From Curvibacter sp. (GTDB lineage: Bacteria; Pseudomonadota; Gammaproteobacteria; Burkholderiales; Burkholderiaceae_C), in contig REAW01000006.1 of NCBI GenBank assembly GCA_004293725.1, positions 62,001-126,000 on the forward strand: a stretch of DNA of 64,000 nt, in the 5' to 3' direction. The notes beneath the pieces were generated by a model, which made no database searches, had not been told where the DNA came from, and saw only the letters and a program-made list of their open reading frames with translations. Shown here piece after piece: positions 33,559 through 44,012 of this stretch (positions are counted from its first letter, which is position 1; every line of letters begins with the position of its first letter). The translations under genes were made by a program, and so were the position numbers.

Positions 33559-34623
33559 CTACTGAACGACTTGTGCCAACTCACCACGGGCGTATTGTCC
33601 GGCCACCACTTGCAGACTATTGCCTTTGACTGTGGCGGCCTGGCCTTCACAACCGAACTCGATGTAGCGCTGCTTGCAGAGCTGCTTGGCGGCTTCGCGG
33701 GCGGGCTTGAGCCATTCGCGCGCATCAAACTTCTCGGGATTTTCAAACATGAACTTGCGCACCGCAGCGGTCATGGCCATGCGGATATCGGTGTCAATAT
33801 TGACCTTGCGCACGCCAAAGGGAATAGCGCGCTGCACTTCCTCGACCGGCACACCCCACGTCTGGGCCATCTTGCCGCCGTATTGGTTAATGGCGGCCAG
33901 CAGGTCTTGCGGGACGGCGCTTGAGCCGTGCATCACGAGGTGGGTATTGGGAATGCGGGCGTGTATTTCCTTGATGCGCTCGATGGCCAAAATATCGCCT
34001 GTAGGTTGACGGGTGAACTTGTAGGCGCCGTGGCTGGTGCCGATGGCGATAGCCAAGGCGTCGAGCTGGGTACGCTTGACAAAATCAGCAGCCTCCTCCG
34101 GGTCCGTGAGCAGTTGTTCACGTGTCATGGTGGCATCAGTGCCATGGCCGTCTTCTTTGTCGCCCTTCATGGTTTCGAGGGAGCCCAGGCAACCCAATTC
34201 ACCTTCTACGGTTACACCCAGCTTATGGGCCATGTCCACGACCTTGCGGGTAACTTCCACGTTGTACTCGTAGCTGGCGATAGTCTTGCCATCAGCCTCG
34301 AGCGATCCATCCATCATCACGGAGCTGAACCCGAGGTCAATGGCGCCTTGGCAGACCGCAGGGCTCTGGCCGTGGTCTTGGTGCATGACCACGGGAATGG
34401 AGGGGTAGCTTTCCACTGCAGCCTGGATCAAGTGCTTGAGGAAATGCTCCCCAGCGTATTTGCGCGCACCGGCACTGGCCTGCATGATGACGGGGGCACC
34501 AGTTTCCTTGGCCGCCTCCATGATGGCCTGGACCTGCTCCAGGTTGTTGACGTTGAAAGCCGGAATTGCGTAGTTGTGCGTTGCCGCGTGATCAAGAAGC
34601 TCACGCATCGAGACGAGTGCCAT
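33559..34623 (-). CDS. fba: Class II fructose-bisphosphate aldolase
   Basis: 354 residues, the Zn-dependent CbbA-like subtype. Motifs include [20 protein letters not shown] with the Zn-binding His, [11 protein letters not shown] and [11 protein letters not shown]. It splits fructose 1,6-bisphosphate in glycolysis and runs in reverse in gluconeogenesis. It lies between terminators for pyk (upstream) and itself (downstream), in the conserved block pgk-pyk-fba-purC. Confidence 0.97.
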   Translation of the reverse strand: MALVSMRELLDHAATHNYAIPAFNVNNLEQVQAIMEAAKETGAPVIMQASAGARKYAGEHFLKHLIQAAVESYPSIPVVMHQDHGQSPAVCQGAIDLGFSSVMMDGSLEADGKTIASYEYNVEVTRKVVDMAHKLGVTVEGELGCLGSLETMKGDKEDGHGTDATMTREQLLTDPEEAADFVKRTQLDALAIAIGTSHGAYKFTRQPTGDILAIERIKEIHARIPNTHLVMHGSSAVPQDLLAAINQYGGKMAQTWGVPVEEVQRAIPFGVRKVNIDTDIRMAMTAAVRKFMFENPEKFDAREWLKPAREAAKQLCKQRYIEFGCEGQAATVKGNSLQVVAGQYARGELAQVVQ

Positions 34624-34727
34624 GAATATCCCCAGGAAGTTGAAAACTTGCAGCCGCGATTTGGTAACCGCTTGGTAACTTTTACCGATTCGGCATTCTA
34701 CCCGTGCTGATTCCCCTGGTCACGAGC

Positions 34728-34752
34728 AAAAAAAGGGGCCACTGGCCCCTTT
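34728..34752 (-). terminator. Rho-independent terminator after pyk
   Basis: AAAGGGGCC and GGCCCCTTT (34732-34740 and 34744-34752) form a 9-pair stem with a 3-base loop, followed on the minus strand by seven T. It lies 16 bases after the pyk stop. Confidence 0.88.
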
Positions 34753-34768
34753 CGGGGGCTGCGACGTT

Positions 34769-36202
34769 TTAATTCACCGCACAGATTTTGAGCATATTGG
34801 TGCCACCTGGGGCCCCCATGGGTTCTCCGCAAGTAATCGCATAAATATCGCCTGTTTGGACAATGCTGCGCGTCTTGAGATGCTTTTCTGCGTCCAGAAG
34901 CGCAGTATCGCGGTCTGCACTTGTGCCCATTAACAAAGGACGTACATTGCGATAAAGCGTCATCTTGCGCTGGGTGCTGACCTTGGGCGTGAGCGCATAA
35001 ATCGGCACATGAATCAGGTGCCGGCTCATCCATAAAGCCGTGCTGCCGCTGTCGGTCATGGCGACGATGGCTTTGGCACCCAAGTGGTGAGCGGTGAACA
35101 ATGCGCCCATGGCGATCGACTGATCGATCCGGGTAAAGGTCTTGCCAGTGAAATCAGCGTCTAACTTGACGTGTTCGCTGCCTTCTGCGGCCAGGCAAAT
35201 TTTGGCCATTTCGATTACGGTTTCCAGCGGGTACTTACCAGCGGCGGTCTCGGCGGAAAGCATGACGGCATCAGTGCCGTCGAGCACTGCGTTGGCTACG
35301 TCGCTCACCTCGGCGCGCGTGGGCACCGGGTTGGTAATCATGGATTCCATCATCTGCGTAGCAGTAATGACCACCTTGTCATGCTCACGGGCCAGCTTGA
35401 TCATATGCTTTTGTAGCGCAGGTACCGCAGCGTTCCCTACTTCCACGGCCAAATCTCCCCGGGCGACCATGATGCCATCGGAGGCCAACAGTATTTCCAA
35501 CAGCTTGGGGATCGCTTCAGCCCGTTCGATCTTGGCGATGAGTCCGGGCTTGTGGTTGTATTCGGCAGCAGCCACATTGCACAGCTGCCGTGCCATTTCC
35601 ATGTCGGTGGCATTCTTGGGGAAGCTAACGGCCACATAGTCGGCCTGGAAGCTCATCGCGGTACGGATGTCTTCCATATCCTTGCCGGTCAGCGCAGGTG
35701 CGGTCAGTCCGCCACCCTGTTTGTTGATGCCCTTGTTGTTGGACAATTCTCCACCGAGTTTGACGGTAGTGTGCACTTGCTCGCCTTTGACAGCGTCCAC
35801 CGTGATCACAATCAAGCCGTCGTTGAGCAGCAGCACATCACCGGCCTTTACCTCGTATGGCAAGGCCTTGTAGTCCAAGCCCACGGCGTCAATGTCGCCC
35901 AGCTCGACGCGGCCCGCGTCCAGAATGAATTTTTGACCCGGCTCCAGAAAAACTTTGCCTTCAGCGAACTTGCCCACGCGGATCTTGGGACCTTGCAAGT
36001 CGGCCATGATGGCCACTTCGCGGCCGGCGCGCTGGGCGGCTTCGCGCACCAGGCGTGCACGGTCGATGTGGTCTTGGGCCTTGCCGTGACTGAAGTTCAG
36101 CCGCACCACGTTGACGCCGGCACGGATCATGTGCTCCAGCAATGAGGGATCGCTGGAGGCGGGTCCGAGGGTAGCGACGATTTTGGTAGCGCGACGGTGC
36201 AT
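34769..36202 (-). CDS. pyk: Pyruvate kinase
   Basis: 477 residues. Motifs: TKIVATLGPASSDPSLLEHMIRAGVNVVRLNFSHG at the N-terminus, IMVARGDLAVEVG and KVVITATQMMESMI. It makes pyruvate and ATP from phosphoenolpyruvate. AGGAGAC lies 6 bases before the ATG. It is followed by a strong terminator. Upstream the conserved neighbour pgk is separated by a diguanylate cyclase gene on the other strand. Confidence 0.97.
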   Translation of the reverse strand: MHRRATKIVATLGPASSDPSLLEHMIRAGVNVVRLNFSHGKAQDHIDRARLVREAAQRAGREVAIMADLQGPKIRVGKFAEGKVFLEPGQKFILDAGRVELGDIDAVGLDYKALPYEVKAGDVLLLNDGLIVITVDAVKGEQVHTTVKLGGELSNNKGINKQGGGLTAPALTGKDMEDIRTAMSFQADYVAVSFPKNATDMEMARQLCNVAAAEYNHKPGLIAKIERAEAIPKLLEILLASDGIMVARGDLAVEVGNAAVPALQKHMIKLAREHDKVVITATQMMESMITNPVPTRAEVSDVANAVLDGTDAVMLSAETAAGKYPLETVIEMAKICLAAEGSEHVKLDADFTGKTFTRIDQSIAMGALFTAHHLGAKAIVAMTDSGSTALWMSRHLIHVPIYALTPKVSTQRKMTLYRNVRPLLMGTSADRDTALLDAEKHLKTRSIVQTGDIYAITCGEPMGAPGGTNMLKICAVN

Positions 36203-36318
36203 GTAACTGTCTCCTAGAGTGAGTTACCTATTTTCACACGCTTGCTTGTACTTTGGTTACATAGGGTGCACAGACTCAAGCGGGCGGGGTTAGCCCGTAG
36301 AGCGTTGGCCGTAGCGAT

Positions 36319-37329
36319 ATGGTTGAATGGCGGCTTGCCCTATCCATGCAGCAGCCGTCCATGAGCGCCCCAGTTACCCCCTCCGCTGCTTTGCTGGATA
36401 GCACGCATGGAAAACCCAAACTCTTGGTGGTGGATGACCAGCCTGGCAACATCCAATTGCTGGTACAGGCTTTCGCTGGGGACTACCAAGTATTCATGGC
36501 CACATCCGGCCAGCAGGCATTGGCGGTTTGCCAGAACGACCCACCCGACTTGGTTCTGCTGGATGTGCTGATGCCGGGCATGGACGGTTTTGCGGTGTGC
36601 CGCCAGCTCAAGGCACAAGAGGCTACGGCACATATTCCCATTATTTTGGTCACCGCACGACCGGATGCCGGCCAGGAAACCCACGGCCTGGGCCTGGGCG
36701 CGGTGGACTTTATCTCCAAACCAGTCAATCCCGCCGTCGTGCGCGCCCGGGTGCAAACCCACCTCACGCTCAAGTTCCAGTCTGATTTGCTCAAAAAACT
36801 GGTGCTGCTGGATAGCCTGTCCGGTGTATTCAACCGACGTTACTTCGACCAGCAGTTGGCCAGCGAATGGGCCCGGGCAGCGCGCAGTCGTCTGTCTTTG
36901 TCATTGGTGCTGCTGGATGTGGACCAATTCAGCGCGTACAACGAGCGCCATGGCTACCAAGCCGGTGACGATTGTTTACGAATGATTGCTGTCACGCTCA
37001 AGTCCGTGTTGCGCCGCCCGGCGGATGTCGTTGCGCGCTTCGGGGGAGAGGAGTTTGCGTGCCTGCTACCCGACACATCCCATGAAGATGCCCAGACTTT
37101 GGCGCAAGAAATGGAGCGCCGTATCCGCCAGCTTGGGTTGCCTTCTGGAAACGGCCATGGCGCCGGGGTGGTGTCGGTCAGCGTGGGCTTGGGAACCCGG
37201 GTGAGCCCCCACAGCGGCCAAGCCAGTGACCTGTTGTCTTTGGCGAGCGCACAACTGGAACTGGCCAAAAGCCATGGGCGCGGCCAGGTCCGCTACGCCA
37301 GCCTGGACACCACACCGGCGCAGCTGTAG
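36319..37329 (+). CDS. Response regulator with diguanylate cyclase (GGDEF) domain
   Basis: Up to 336 residues; the start is uncertain (ATGs at 36319, 36349 and 36364, none with a good ribosome site). Receiver domain about 33-150 with phosphorylated Asp82 (LLDVLMPGMDG) and Lys134. The GGDEF domain (about 165-325) has the active GGEEF (242-246) and the inhibitory I-site RPAD (233-236) five residues before it, so it should make c-di-GMP with product inhibition. No partner kinase is adjacent. It interrupts the otherwise co-linear pgk and pyk genes on the opposite strand. Confidence 0.92.
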   Translation: MVEWRLALSMQQPSMSAPVTPSAALLDSTHGKPKLLVVDDQPGNIQLLVQAFAGDYQVFMATSGQQALAVCQNDPPDLVLLDVLMPGMDGFAVCRQLKAQEATAHIPIILVTARPDAGQETHGLGLGAVDFISKPVNPAVVRARVQTHLTLKFQSDLLKKLVLLDSLSGVFNRRYFDQQLASEWARAARSRLSLSLVLLDVDQFSAYNERHGYQAGDDCLRMIAVTLKSVLRRPADVVARFGGEEFACLLPDTSHEDAQTLAQEMERRIRQLGLPSGNGHGAGVVSVSVGLGTRVSPHSGQASDLLSLASAQLELAKSHGRGQVRYASLDTTPAQL

Positions 37330-37387
37330 CACCTCCACAAGCACAATGCGTTTTTTGGCAAAAGTACTCTCAGCCTATATTCCACAT

Positions 37388-37419
37388 GCGCAGACAGCTA
37401 CGCATTTGATAGCAATCTA
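37388..37419 (-). repeat. Dispersed Comamonadaceae-type repeat, copy 6
   Basis: On the minus strand it begins at the pgk stop: TAG followed by ATTGCTATCAAATGCGTAGC and TGTCTGCGCATG. It fills part of the gap between convergent pgk and the diguanylate cyclase gene. Confidence 0.55.
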
Positions 37420-38610
37420 GCCTGCAGCGCGCTTGGTCAAAATCTCGAATGCAGGCAGGGTCTTGCCTTCCAGAACTTCCAAGAACGCGCCGCCACCGGT
37501 ACTGATATAGCCCACCTTGTTTTCAATGCCATATTTGGCAATCGCGGCTAACGTATCACCACCACCTGCGATGCTGAAAGCGCTGCTGGCGGCAATGGCT
37601 TGCGCAATTACCTTGGTTCCGTTTTCAAAAGCTGCGAATTCGAATACACCCACCGGTCCGTTCCACACGATGGTGCCGGCCTTCATAAGCTGGTCGGCCA
37701 GGGTCTGGGCCGTTTGCGGGCCGATGTCCAGAATGAGGTCGTCATCGGCGACATCGGTGGCGGCCTTCACTGTTGCCACTGCGTCGGCGGCAAAGGTCTT
37801 GGCAGTCACTACGTCCGTGGGAATAGGCACTGCCGCACCCCGGGCCTTCATGGCTTCGATTACTGCCTTGGCTTGGTCCAATAAATCGGGTTCCGCCAAG
37901 CTCTTGCCGATTTTCAAACCAGCGGCCAGCATAAAGGTATTGGCAATGCCGCCGCCAACGATCAGTTGATCCACGTTCTCTGCCAGGCTCTTCAAAATAG
38001 TCAATTTGGTAGAGACCTTGGACCCGGCGACGATAGCAACCAGCGGGCGCTTGGGGGCCAAAAGAGCTTTGCTGATCGCATCCATTTCAGCCGCCAACAA
38101 CGGGCCCGCGCACGCGATGGGCGCGAACTGGGCGATGCCGTAAGTTGATGCCTCGGCACGGTGGGCCGTGCCAAAAGCGTCGTGCACAAAAATATCGCAT
38201 AGGGCGGCCATTTTCTTGGCCAGTTCCTCGTTGTTCTTTTTCTCTCCTTTGTTGACGCGGCAGTTTTCCAGCATCACCAATTGGCCGGGCTTCACGTCCA
38301 CGCCGTCGGTCCAGTTTGCCAACACAGGGATATCGCGTTGCATCAGTTCGCCCATGCGCTTGGCCACTGGGGCCAAAGAGTCTGCCGGCTTGAACTCACC
38401 CTCCGTGGGTCGACCCAGATGGCTGGTCACCATGACTGCAGCACCGGCGTCCAACGCCATTTGAATGGCAGGAACACTGGCACGCACACGCGTGTCTTCG
38501 GTGATGTTGCCCGCATCGTCCTGCGGCACATTCAAGTCGGCACGGATGAAAACGCGCTTGCCAGCGACTTTGCCTTGGGCAATCAAGTCAGAGAATCGAA
38601 TTACTTGCAT
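37417..38610 (-). CDS. pgk: Phosphoglycerate kinase
   Basis: 397 residues from the ATG at 38610, chosen because GAGG lies 8 bases upstream and it gives the normal length. Motifs: [35 protein letters not shown] and the C-terminal [14 protein letters not shown] (nucleotide binding). It makes ATP from 1,3-bisphosphoglycerate. A copy of the dispersed repeat starts directly at its stop codon. Confidence 0.97.
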   Translation of the reverse strand: MQVIRFSDLIAQGKVAGKRVFIRADLNVPQDDAGNITEDTRVRASVPAIQMALDAGAAVMVTSHLGRPTEGEFKPADSLAPVAKRMGELMQRDIPVLANWTDGVDVKPGQLVMLENCRVNKGEKKNNEELAKKMAALCDIFVHDAFGTAHRAEASTYGIAQFAPIACAGPLLAAEMDAISKALLAPKRPLVAIVAGSKVSTKLTILKSLAENVDQLIVGGGIANTFMLAAGLKIGKSLAEPDLLDQAKAVIEAMKARGAAVPIPTDVVTAKTFAADAVATVKAATDVADDDLILDIGPQTAQTLADQLMKAGTIVWNGPVGVFEFAAFENGTKVIAQAIAASSAFSIAGGGDTLAAIAKYGIENKVGYISTGGGAFLEVLEGKTLPAFEILTKRAAG

Positions 38611-38745
38611 GGGAAACACCTCAGGTAGTTAGAAGCGCGCGCGGGTGCGGCAACACCCGGCATTGTAGAAGTGCGCTGCCAGCGGTTGGCGCGTAACGGT
38701 GATGTAACCGCGCAGCGGCACTTCGCTTGGCGCTATTCGCTATTG

Positions 38746-39114
38746 CTACCAACCGAGCCCGATATGCAGCGGCAGATAGACCGCCATACCGGAAGCGATG
38801 GTGCCAAGCACGGCTTGGTCAGCACCGCGGCGCCAGGCAAAGAAGGCCAAGCCAGCCGCCACAGCATAGAGACGCGCGTCTTTCAGTGTGTCAATGAGCT
38901 GGCCTTGCGACATGACGACTTCGGGCACGATGACTGCCGAAAGCGCCGCTATCGGCGCGTATTGCAGGCCGCGCTGGGCCCACGCCGGCAGTGACCAGTC
39001 TTTGTCGGTAATGAAGAAGAACGAGCGTGCAATCACGGTGACACAGGCCAGCCCGAAAGTGGTCAACAGCGTCCATCCGTCCGTCGCCCCGACAAAAAAA
39101 CTGCTTTCGTTCAT
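38746..39114 (-). CDS. azlD: AzlD-family branched-chain amino acid exporter subunit
   Basis: 122 residues with about four hydrophobic segments: TLLTTFGLACVTVIARSFFF, QYAPIAALSAVIVPEVVM, LYAVAAGLAFFAW and VLGTIASGMAVYLPL, the size and layout of AzlD. The start overlaps the azlC stop by ATGA (39111-39114). It pairs with AzlC to export branched-chain amino acids or analogues such as azaleucine. The stop lies within a degenerate relative of the dispersed repeat. Confidence 0.87.
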   Translation of the reverse strand: MNESSFFVGATDGWTLLTTFGLACVTVIARSFFFITDKDWSLPAWAQRGLQYAPIAALSAVIVPEVVMSQGQLIDTLKDARLYAVAAGLAFFAWRRGADQAVLGTIASGMAVYLPLHIGLGW

Positions 39115-39863
39115 GCAGGGTCCTTGGGTTCGTGGAGGCTCGGGTGTTCTGTTTTCGGGCGGGTGTCCAGCAGCAGACATACCGCAACCGCCACGGCGAT
39201 GGCCACCAAAATATTGAGCTTGAGCGGCAATGCAAACGCTGCCACACCTGCGGCGCCCGCCACACCCGCGGAAACCCAGCGCAGACGACTGGTCGCCAGC
39301 GAGGCCATCATGCCCACCAACGCCAAGATGCCAGCAAATCCCAGCCCCCATGACGTGGGCACATAGTTGGCCAGTACCACGCCAACCACGCTGCTGGCCG
39401 TCCAGCTTATCCAATTGACGCCACCGTTTCCGGCCAGATAGGCCATTTGGGCAAGGCGGCCGGCATCGTCGTCTGCTGGTTGCTGATAGCGCTTGACGAA
39501 CAAGACATAGGTCAGATCGGCAGACAGGTATCCGGTCACCATGCGCTGCCAGCGCGGCAGATGCATCAGGTAGGGTCGCATGTGCGCGCTGAACACCACG
39601 AATCTCAGATTTACACAAAACCCGGTGACGAGAATCACCCACATGGGCGCTCCGGCAATCAGCAATGGCACTGCCGCCAATTGGGAACTGCCGGCAAACA
39701 CCGTGAGAGCCATGAATAGCGCTTCAAAGGTGCTCATACCGGACTTGACCATGGCCACGCCCGTCATCAACCCCCAGGCAGCAATGCCAGGCGCAACGCC
39801 CAACATATCGTTAACGCCTCGGCGGAACTCTGGATGGCGGTAGTGGCAGCGGCGAAAGAACAT
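39111..39863 (-). CDS. azlC: AzlC-family branched-chain amino acid exporter subunit
   Basis: 250 residues, multi-spanning. Family features: RRGVNDMLGVAPGIAAWGLMTGVAMVKSGMS, TVFAGSSQLAAVPLL and NLRFVVFSAHMRPYLMHLP. The start overlaps the fmt stop by one base (TGATG) and the stop overlaps azlD, so fmt-azlC-azlD are probably co-translated. Confidence 0.92.
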   Translation of the reverse strand: MFFRRCHYRHPEFRRGVNDMLGVAPGIAAWGLMTGVAMVKSGMSTFEALFMALTVFAGSSQLAAVPLLIAGAPMWVILVTGFCVNLRFVVFSAHMRPYLMHLPRWQRMVTGYLSADLTYVLFVKRYQQPADDDAGRLAQMAYLAGNGGVNWISWTASSVVGVVLANYVPTSWGLGFAGILALVGMMASLATSRLRWVSAGVAGAAGVAAFALPLKLNILVAIAVAVAVCLLLDTRPKTEHPSLHEPKDPA

Positions 39864-40882
39864 CAGGAGGCGTCAGGCACTACGGAACACTCAAAGTACT
39901 GACCCACCTGTAGCGCGCAGCCTCGCAGAAACTCAGATGCAGGCAACCGCTTGCCGCCCGGCCGCTGTAGTTCCGTCAATACCACTACTGATTCGATAGC
40001 AGCCACCGCAATACCAACGGGATTTATCGCCACTATGTGTCCAGGTTTTTCAGTAACGCTTCCTTGTCCGACATGGGCACCCCACACCTTGATGATTTCG
40101 CCATTCAACACGGCAGTGGCGCCTGGAAATGGATTGAAGGCCCGGACGCGGCGAACGATGCTTTCAGCATCCAGACGCCAGTTGATCGGCGCTTCATGCT
40201 TTTCAATCTTGTGCGCGTACGTCACGCCTTCTACAGCCTGCTTCACAGGCAAGAATCCGCCATGGGCAGCCAGGTTTAGTGCCTGTACCACCATCACTGC
40301 ACCCAACTCCGCCACCTTGTCATGCAACGATGCTGTGGTGTCGGTGTTGGCAATTGGCAGGCTTTGTTTCAGCAACATGTCGCCGGTATCCAGCCCAGCG
40401 TCCATTTGCATGATGGTGACGCCAGTTTCCGCGTCCCCCCATTCAATAGCACGATGAATTGGTGCTGCACCGCGCCATCGTGGCAACAGGGAGCCATGAA
40501 TATTGATGCAGCCAAATTTTGTCCCTTGGGCCATGTGGTCGAGCACCCACTGGGGCAAGATCAGGCCGTAGGCGGCCACCACCATCACGTCGGCTTGGGC
40601 GTCCGCCATCGCCTGTCGCGCTGATTCGGCGTCTTGGGGGAATTTGCCATCCAGCCGCAGGCTACGCGGCTGCGCCACAGGAATCGAGTGCTCTAGGGCA
40701 AACTGCTTCACTGCAGAGACCTGCAACTTCAGTCCACGTCCCGCCGGGCGGTCGGGCTGACTCAGTACGAGGGCTATCGTGTGGCCACTTGCATGCAACC
40801 GCGCCAGTGCCACACGCGCAAAATCCGGCGTACCGGCAAAAATGACACGCAGTGGCTTCGTCGTCAGGCTATGGACCTGCAC
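39863..40882 (-). CDS. fmt: Methionyl-tRNA formyltransferase
   Basis: 339 residues. Motifs: [55 protein letters not shown] and [14 protein letters not shown]. It formylates initiator Met-tRNA. The start is a GTG at 40882 directly after the def stop; no closer ATG exists before the first motif. It is in the operon def-fmt-azlC-azlD. Confidence 0.96.
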   Translation of the reverse strand: MQVHSLTTKPLRVIFAGTPDFARVALARLHASGHTIALVLSQPDRPAGRGLKLQVSAVKQFALEHSIPVAQPRSLRLDGKFPQDAESARQAMADAQADVMVVAAYGLILPQWVLDHMAQGTKFGCINIHGSLLPRWRGAAPIHRAIEWGDAETGVTIMQMDAGLDTGDMLLKQSLPIANTDTTASLHDKVAELGAVMVVQALNLAAHGGFLPVKQAVEGVTYAHKIEKHEAPINWRLDAESIVRRVRAFNPFPGATAVLNGEIIKVWGAHVGQGSVTEKPGHIVAINPVGIAVAAIESVVVLTELQRPGGKRLPASEFLRGCALQVGQYFECSVVPDAS

Positions 40883-41392
40883 TTAGCGGGATTCCTCACG
40901 CTGGGCCTTGATCATTTTGGTTTTGATCCGGTTGCGTTTGAGTGGCGACAGGTATTCCACGAAGACTTTGCCCAACAGATGATCCATTTCGTGCTGAACA
41001 CACACCGCCAGCAACCCATCCGCTTCGATCACGCGGTTGTTGCCGTTTTCGTCCAGCGCATTGACGTGTACGGCGTCGAAACGGGTTACTCCATCGTAGA
41101 TGCCGGGAACGGACAAACAACCTTCTTCATTCAAATGGGTGGTTGGGCTTGACCAAACCAGTTCAGGGTTGATGAGAACCAGGGGCTGGTTCCGTTCCTC
41201 GGACACATCGATAACGATCAATCGTTCATGAACGTCGATTTGCGTAGCGGCCAAGCCGATACCTTTCGCGTCGTACATGGTTTCCAACATGTCGACAACC
41301 AGTTGCTGAATGCGCGCATCCACTGCGGCAACGGGTTTGGCGACGGTGTGGAGTTTGGGGTCGGGGTAACAAAGAATGGAGAGTAAAGCCAT
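40883..41392 (-). CDS. def: Peptide deformylase
   Basis: 169 residues. All three deformylase motifs are present: GIGLAATQ (44-51), EGCLSVPG with metal ligand Cys92, and HEMDH (His134, Glu135, His138). It removes the formyl group from new proteins and is paired with fmt as usual. It is divergent from the LysM-protein gene with about 140 bases between. Confidence 0.97.
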   Translation of the reverse strand: MALLSILCYPDPKLHTVAKPVAAVDARIQQLVVDMLETMYDAKGIGLAATQIDVHERLIVIDVSEERNQPLVLINPELVWSSPTTHLNEEGCLSVPGIYDGVTRFDAVHVNALDENGNNRVIEADGLLAVCVQHEMDHLLGKVFVEYLSPLKRNRIKTKMIKAQREESR

Positions 41393-41533
41393 GGAAACTA
41401 CCTAAGAGATGTGGGTATTTTCGCCACTTTTACGATTGCTTGCACCCCCAATAGGCTAAAAACGTTGCCGAATCAAGGGCTTGAGCGCAAAATCGTGCGT
41501 AACTTATCAAGTTCAATCACCCATTCGCACCTT

Positions 41534-42748
41534 ATGACGACACACCTGATGGCGAAATCCCGCGTGGCGCTTGCCGCAATTGCTGTATTGGCCGGCGCTC
41601 TGACTGCTCAGGGCGCTTGGGCGCAGAACTTCCCCATTTCCGCGGCCCAGAAACAAACCGCCAACGAAGTTGCGCAAAAAGGCGTTCCGTTGAGCGAACT
41701 GGCACCGAATGCCCCCGACAGTTACACCATCAAGAGTGGTGACACTTTGTGGGACATCTCCAAGTTGTTCCTCAAGAGCCCATGGCGTTGGCCGGAACTA
41801 TGGGGCATGAACCTCAACGATATTAAGAACCCTCACCGGATTTACCCCGGGCAAGTGCTTCTCTTGGAACGATTAGGCGACAAGGCCACACTCCGGGTAG
41901 CGGGTAGTGGCGGCGATGGTGCCGCGCCTGAGACTATTCGCGTCACACCCCGTACACGCTATGAATCGTTGGCTGACCTAGCCCTTCCTGCCCTCAAAAG
42001 TCGGATCATTGAGGCTTTTTTGGCAGAGCCACTGGTTGTGGATTCGGCAGAGTTGCAAGCCGCTCCGCGAATAGTTGCTACACAGGAAGATCGAGTGCTG
42101 CTCACCCGTGGAGACCGGGCGTATGCGCGGAGTTCCAATGGCTCACCACTGATGGACGACCAGGCTAGGCAGCAGTCCTTCCGACTGTTCCGCAATGCAA
42201 CCCCGCTCAAAGACCCAGGCACGGGCGAAGTGCTTGGTTATGAGGCGCAATATATTGGCAAAGCCCAGTTGATTCGCAGCGAGACAACCGGTGAAGTCCT
42301 GGGCGCCAAAGGACAGCCCGAAAGTGCGGTCATCCCGGCAACGATCGACATCGTCTCTGCCAAAGAGGAAATCCGTGTCGGTGACCGTATGCTTCCAGAA
42401 CCTGCGCGAGATCTGTCCACCTACACACCCCGGGCGCCCACCCAAACGGTTGAAGCACGCGTTGTTTCCGTCTACGGAAGCGCTGTGATTAACGCGGGGC
42501 AAAATCAAGTGGTCGCCATCAATCAAGGGGCCCGGGATGGCATGTTGGCAGGCCATGTGCTCGCGATCCTGAAGGATGGGCAACGCATTGTTGACAAGAC
42601 CGACGCGACGCGACCACTCATGAAGCTTCCCAACGAGCGCAATGGCTTGCTGATGGTGTTCCGCACCTTTGATCGGGTGTCTTACGCGCTGATACTTGAA
42701 ACCACAGACAGCGTGCGTGTGGGTGACCGTCTGGTCAATCCACGCTGA
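41534..42748 (+). CDS. Exported LysM-domain protein
   Basis: 404 residues from the ATG at 41534 (another at 41549). Signal peptide SRVALAAIAVLAGALTAQGAWAQ. A LysM domain follows at about 60-110: YTIKSGDTLWDISKLFLKSP and IYPGQVLLLE, with the insert WRWPELWGMNLNDIKNPH typical of the betaproteobacterial proteins encoded next to def and dprA. The rest (about 120-404) is a conserved-looking extracytoplasmic region without known motif. It is likely peptidoglycan-bound. The frame reaches upstream to 41411 without signal-like sequence. Confidence 0.9.
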   Translation: MTTHLMAKSRVALAAIAVLAGALTAQGAWAQNFPISAAQKQTANEVAQKGVPLSELAPNAPDSYTIKSGDTLWDISKLFLKSPWRWPELWGMNLNDIKNPHRIYPGQVLLLERLGDKATLRVAGSGGDGAAPETIRVTPRTRYESLADLALPALKSRIIEAFLAEPLVVDSAELQAAPRIVATQEDRVLLTRGDRAYARSSNGSPLMDDQARQQSFRLFRNATPLKDPGTGEVLGYEAQYIGKAQLIRSETTGEVLGAKGQPESAVIPATIDIVSAKEEIRVGDRMLPEPARDLSTYTPRAPTQTVEARVVSVYGSAVINAGQNQVVAINQGARDGMLAGHVLAILKDGQRIVDKTDATRPLMKLPNERNGLLMVFRTFDRVSYALILETTDSVRVGDRLVNPR

Positions 42749-42783
42749 ATTCCGCGCACTGATCATCCCGGGCTTCTTCTCAC

Positions 42784-43944
42784 GTGGAGCGCGACGAACT
42801 TTCTGCTTGGTTGCGTTTGCAGCTCACCCCAGGTGTTGGAAACGCCAGCGGCCGTAAGCTGTTGGCCCGCTTTGGGCTTCCTCAGCAGATTTTTGACCAG
42901 AGTATTGGTTCTTTGGAGGCCTGTGTCAGCGCCAAGCAGGCCCAAAGTCTTCAGCTATTGCCATCTGAGCTGGCAGCGCTGCTGCAAACTACCTGGGATT
43001 GGCTGGAACAAAACAGACAGACGCGCCACGTGTTGACATTGGGTGATCCCTGCTACCCAGCCGCCCTTCTTGACACGGAAGACCCGCCACTACTGCTCTA
43101 TGCGATGGGGGAGGCCCATCACGTACAACAAGGCTGGGACCGCAGCGCATCGACCACTATCGCGGTTGTTGGCAGTCGCAACCCCACCGCACAAGGCGTA
43201 GCAAACGCTCGGCAGTTTTCCGAGATACTGGCACAAGCAGGGCTGACCGTTGTGTCTGGGCTCGCTCTGGGCATTGACGGAGCGGCCCACGAAGGGGCGC
43301 TGGACGGTGCGCCACCCGGTCAACTGGCCACGATCGCCGTCGTCGGAACCGGATTGGACAGGGTTTACCCGAAAGCACATTTTCAGTTAGCCCATCAGAT
43401 TGCCCAGAATGGGCTTCTTATCAGTGAGTATCCCTTGGGTACTCCGCCTTTATCCGCCAACTTTCCCAAGCGCAACCGCATCATCTCCGGACTCTCACAC
43501 GCCACTTTGGTGGTCGAAGCTGCGCTTCAATCGGGCTCACTGATTACCGCACGTTTGGCGGTGGAACAAGGCAAGGACGTGTTTGCCATTCCGGGCTCGA
43601 TTCACGCCACGCAGGCGCGCGGATGCCATGCGCTGATCAAGCAGGGGGCTAAACTGGTAGAGAGTGCTCAGGACATACTTGAAGAGTTCTCGCTACCCAC
43701 CCTTATAGATGGAATCAAAGACCCCGAGACTCAATGCCCCGGTGCGTTAGCCTCCGATAGCTTCTCTGCCAATGAGCATGCGTTGCTGACAGCGATGGCT
43801 TTTGAATCCGCCGGTTTGGATGCACTGCAAGCGCGCACTGGGTTGGACACTCCGACCCTGCAGGCTTTGCTGATGGGGTTGGAATTACAGGGCCTCGTGG
43901 CGCGGCTTCCGGGCGGTCTGTTTCAGCGCCTCGCGCGAGGCTAA
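42784..43944 (+). CDS. dprA: DNA-processing protein DprA
   Basis: 386 residues from a GTG at 42784. The Rossmann core is typical: TIAVVGSRNPTAQG, VSGLALGIDGAAHEGAL, VGTGLDRVYP, SEYPLGTPPLSANFPKRNRIISGLS and ALQSGSLITARLAVEQGKDVFAIPG. A C-terminal winged-helix-like part follows (about 320-386). DprA loads RecA on incoming single-stranded DNA during natural transformation. It is followed by smg as in many betaproteobacteria. Confidence 0.95.
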   Translation: MERDELSAWLRLQLTPGVGNASGRKLLARFGLPQQIFDQSIGSLEACVSAKQAQSLQLLPSELAALLQTTWDWLEQNRQTRHVLTLGDPCYPAALLDTEDPPLLLYAMGEAHHVQQGWDRSASTTIAVVGSRNPTAQGVANARQFSEILAQAGLTVVSGLALGIDGAAHEGALDGAPPGQLATIAVVGTGLDRVYPKAHFQLAHQIAQNGLLISEYPLGTPPLSANFPKRNRIISGLSHATLVVEAALQSGSLITARLAVEQGKDVFAIPGSIHATQARGCHALIKQGAKLVESAQDILEEFSLPTLIDGIKDPETQCPGALASDSFSANEHALLTAMAFESAGLDALQARTGLDTPTLQALLMGLELQGLVARLPGGLFQRLARG

Positions 43945-44012
43945 AAGCAGGAAAAGGAGGACTGTTTCGCCCGCAGAGAAAACGTGCTTTTTTCTGCGCT
44001 ATATTGGCACCC

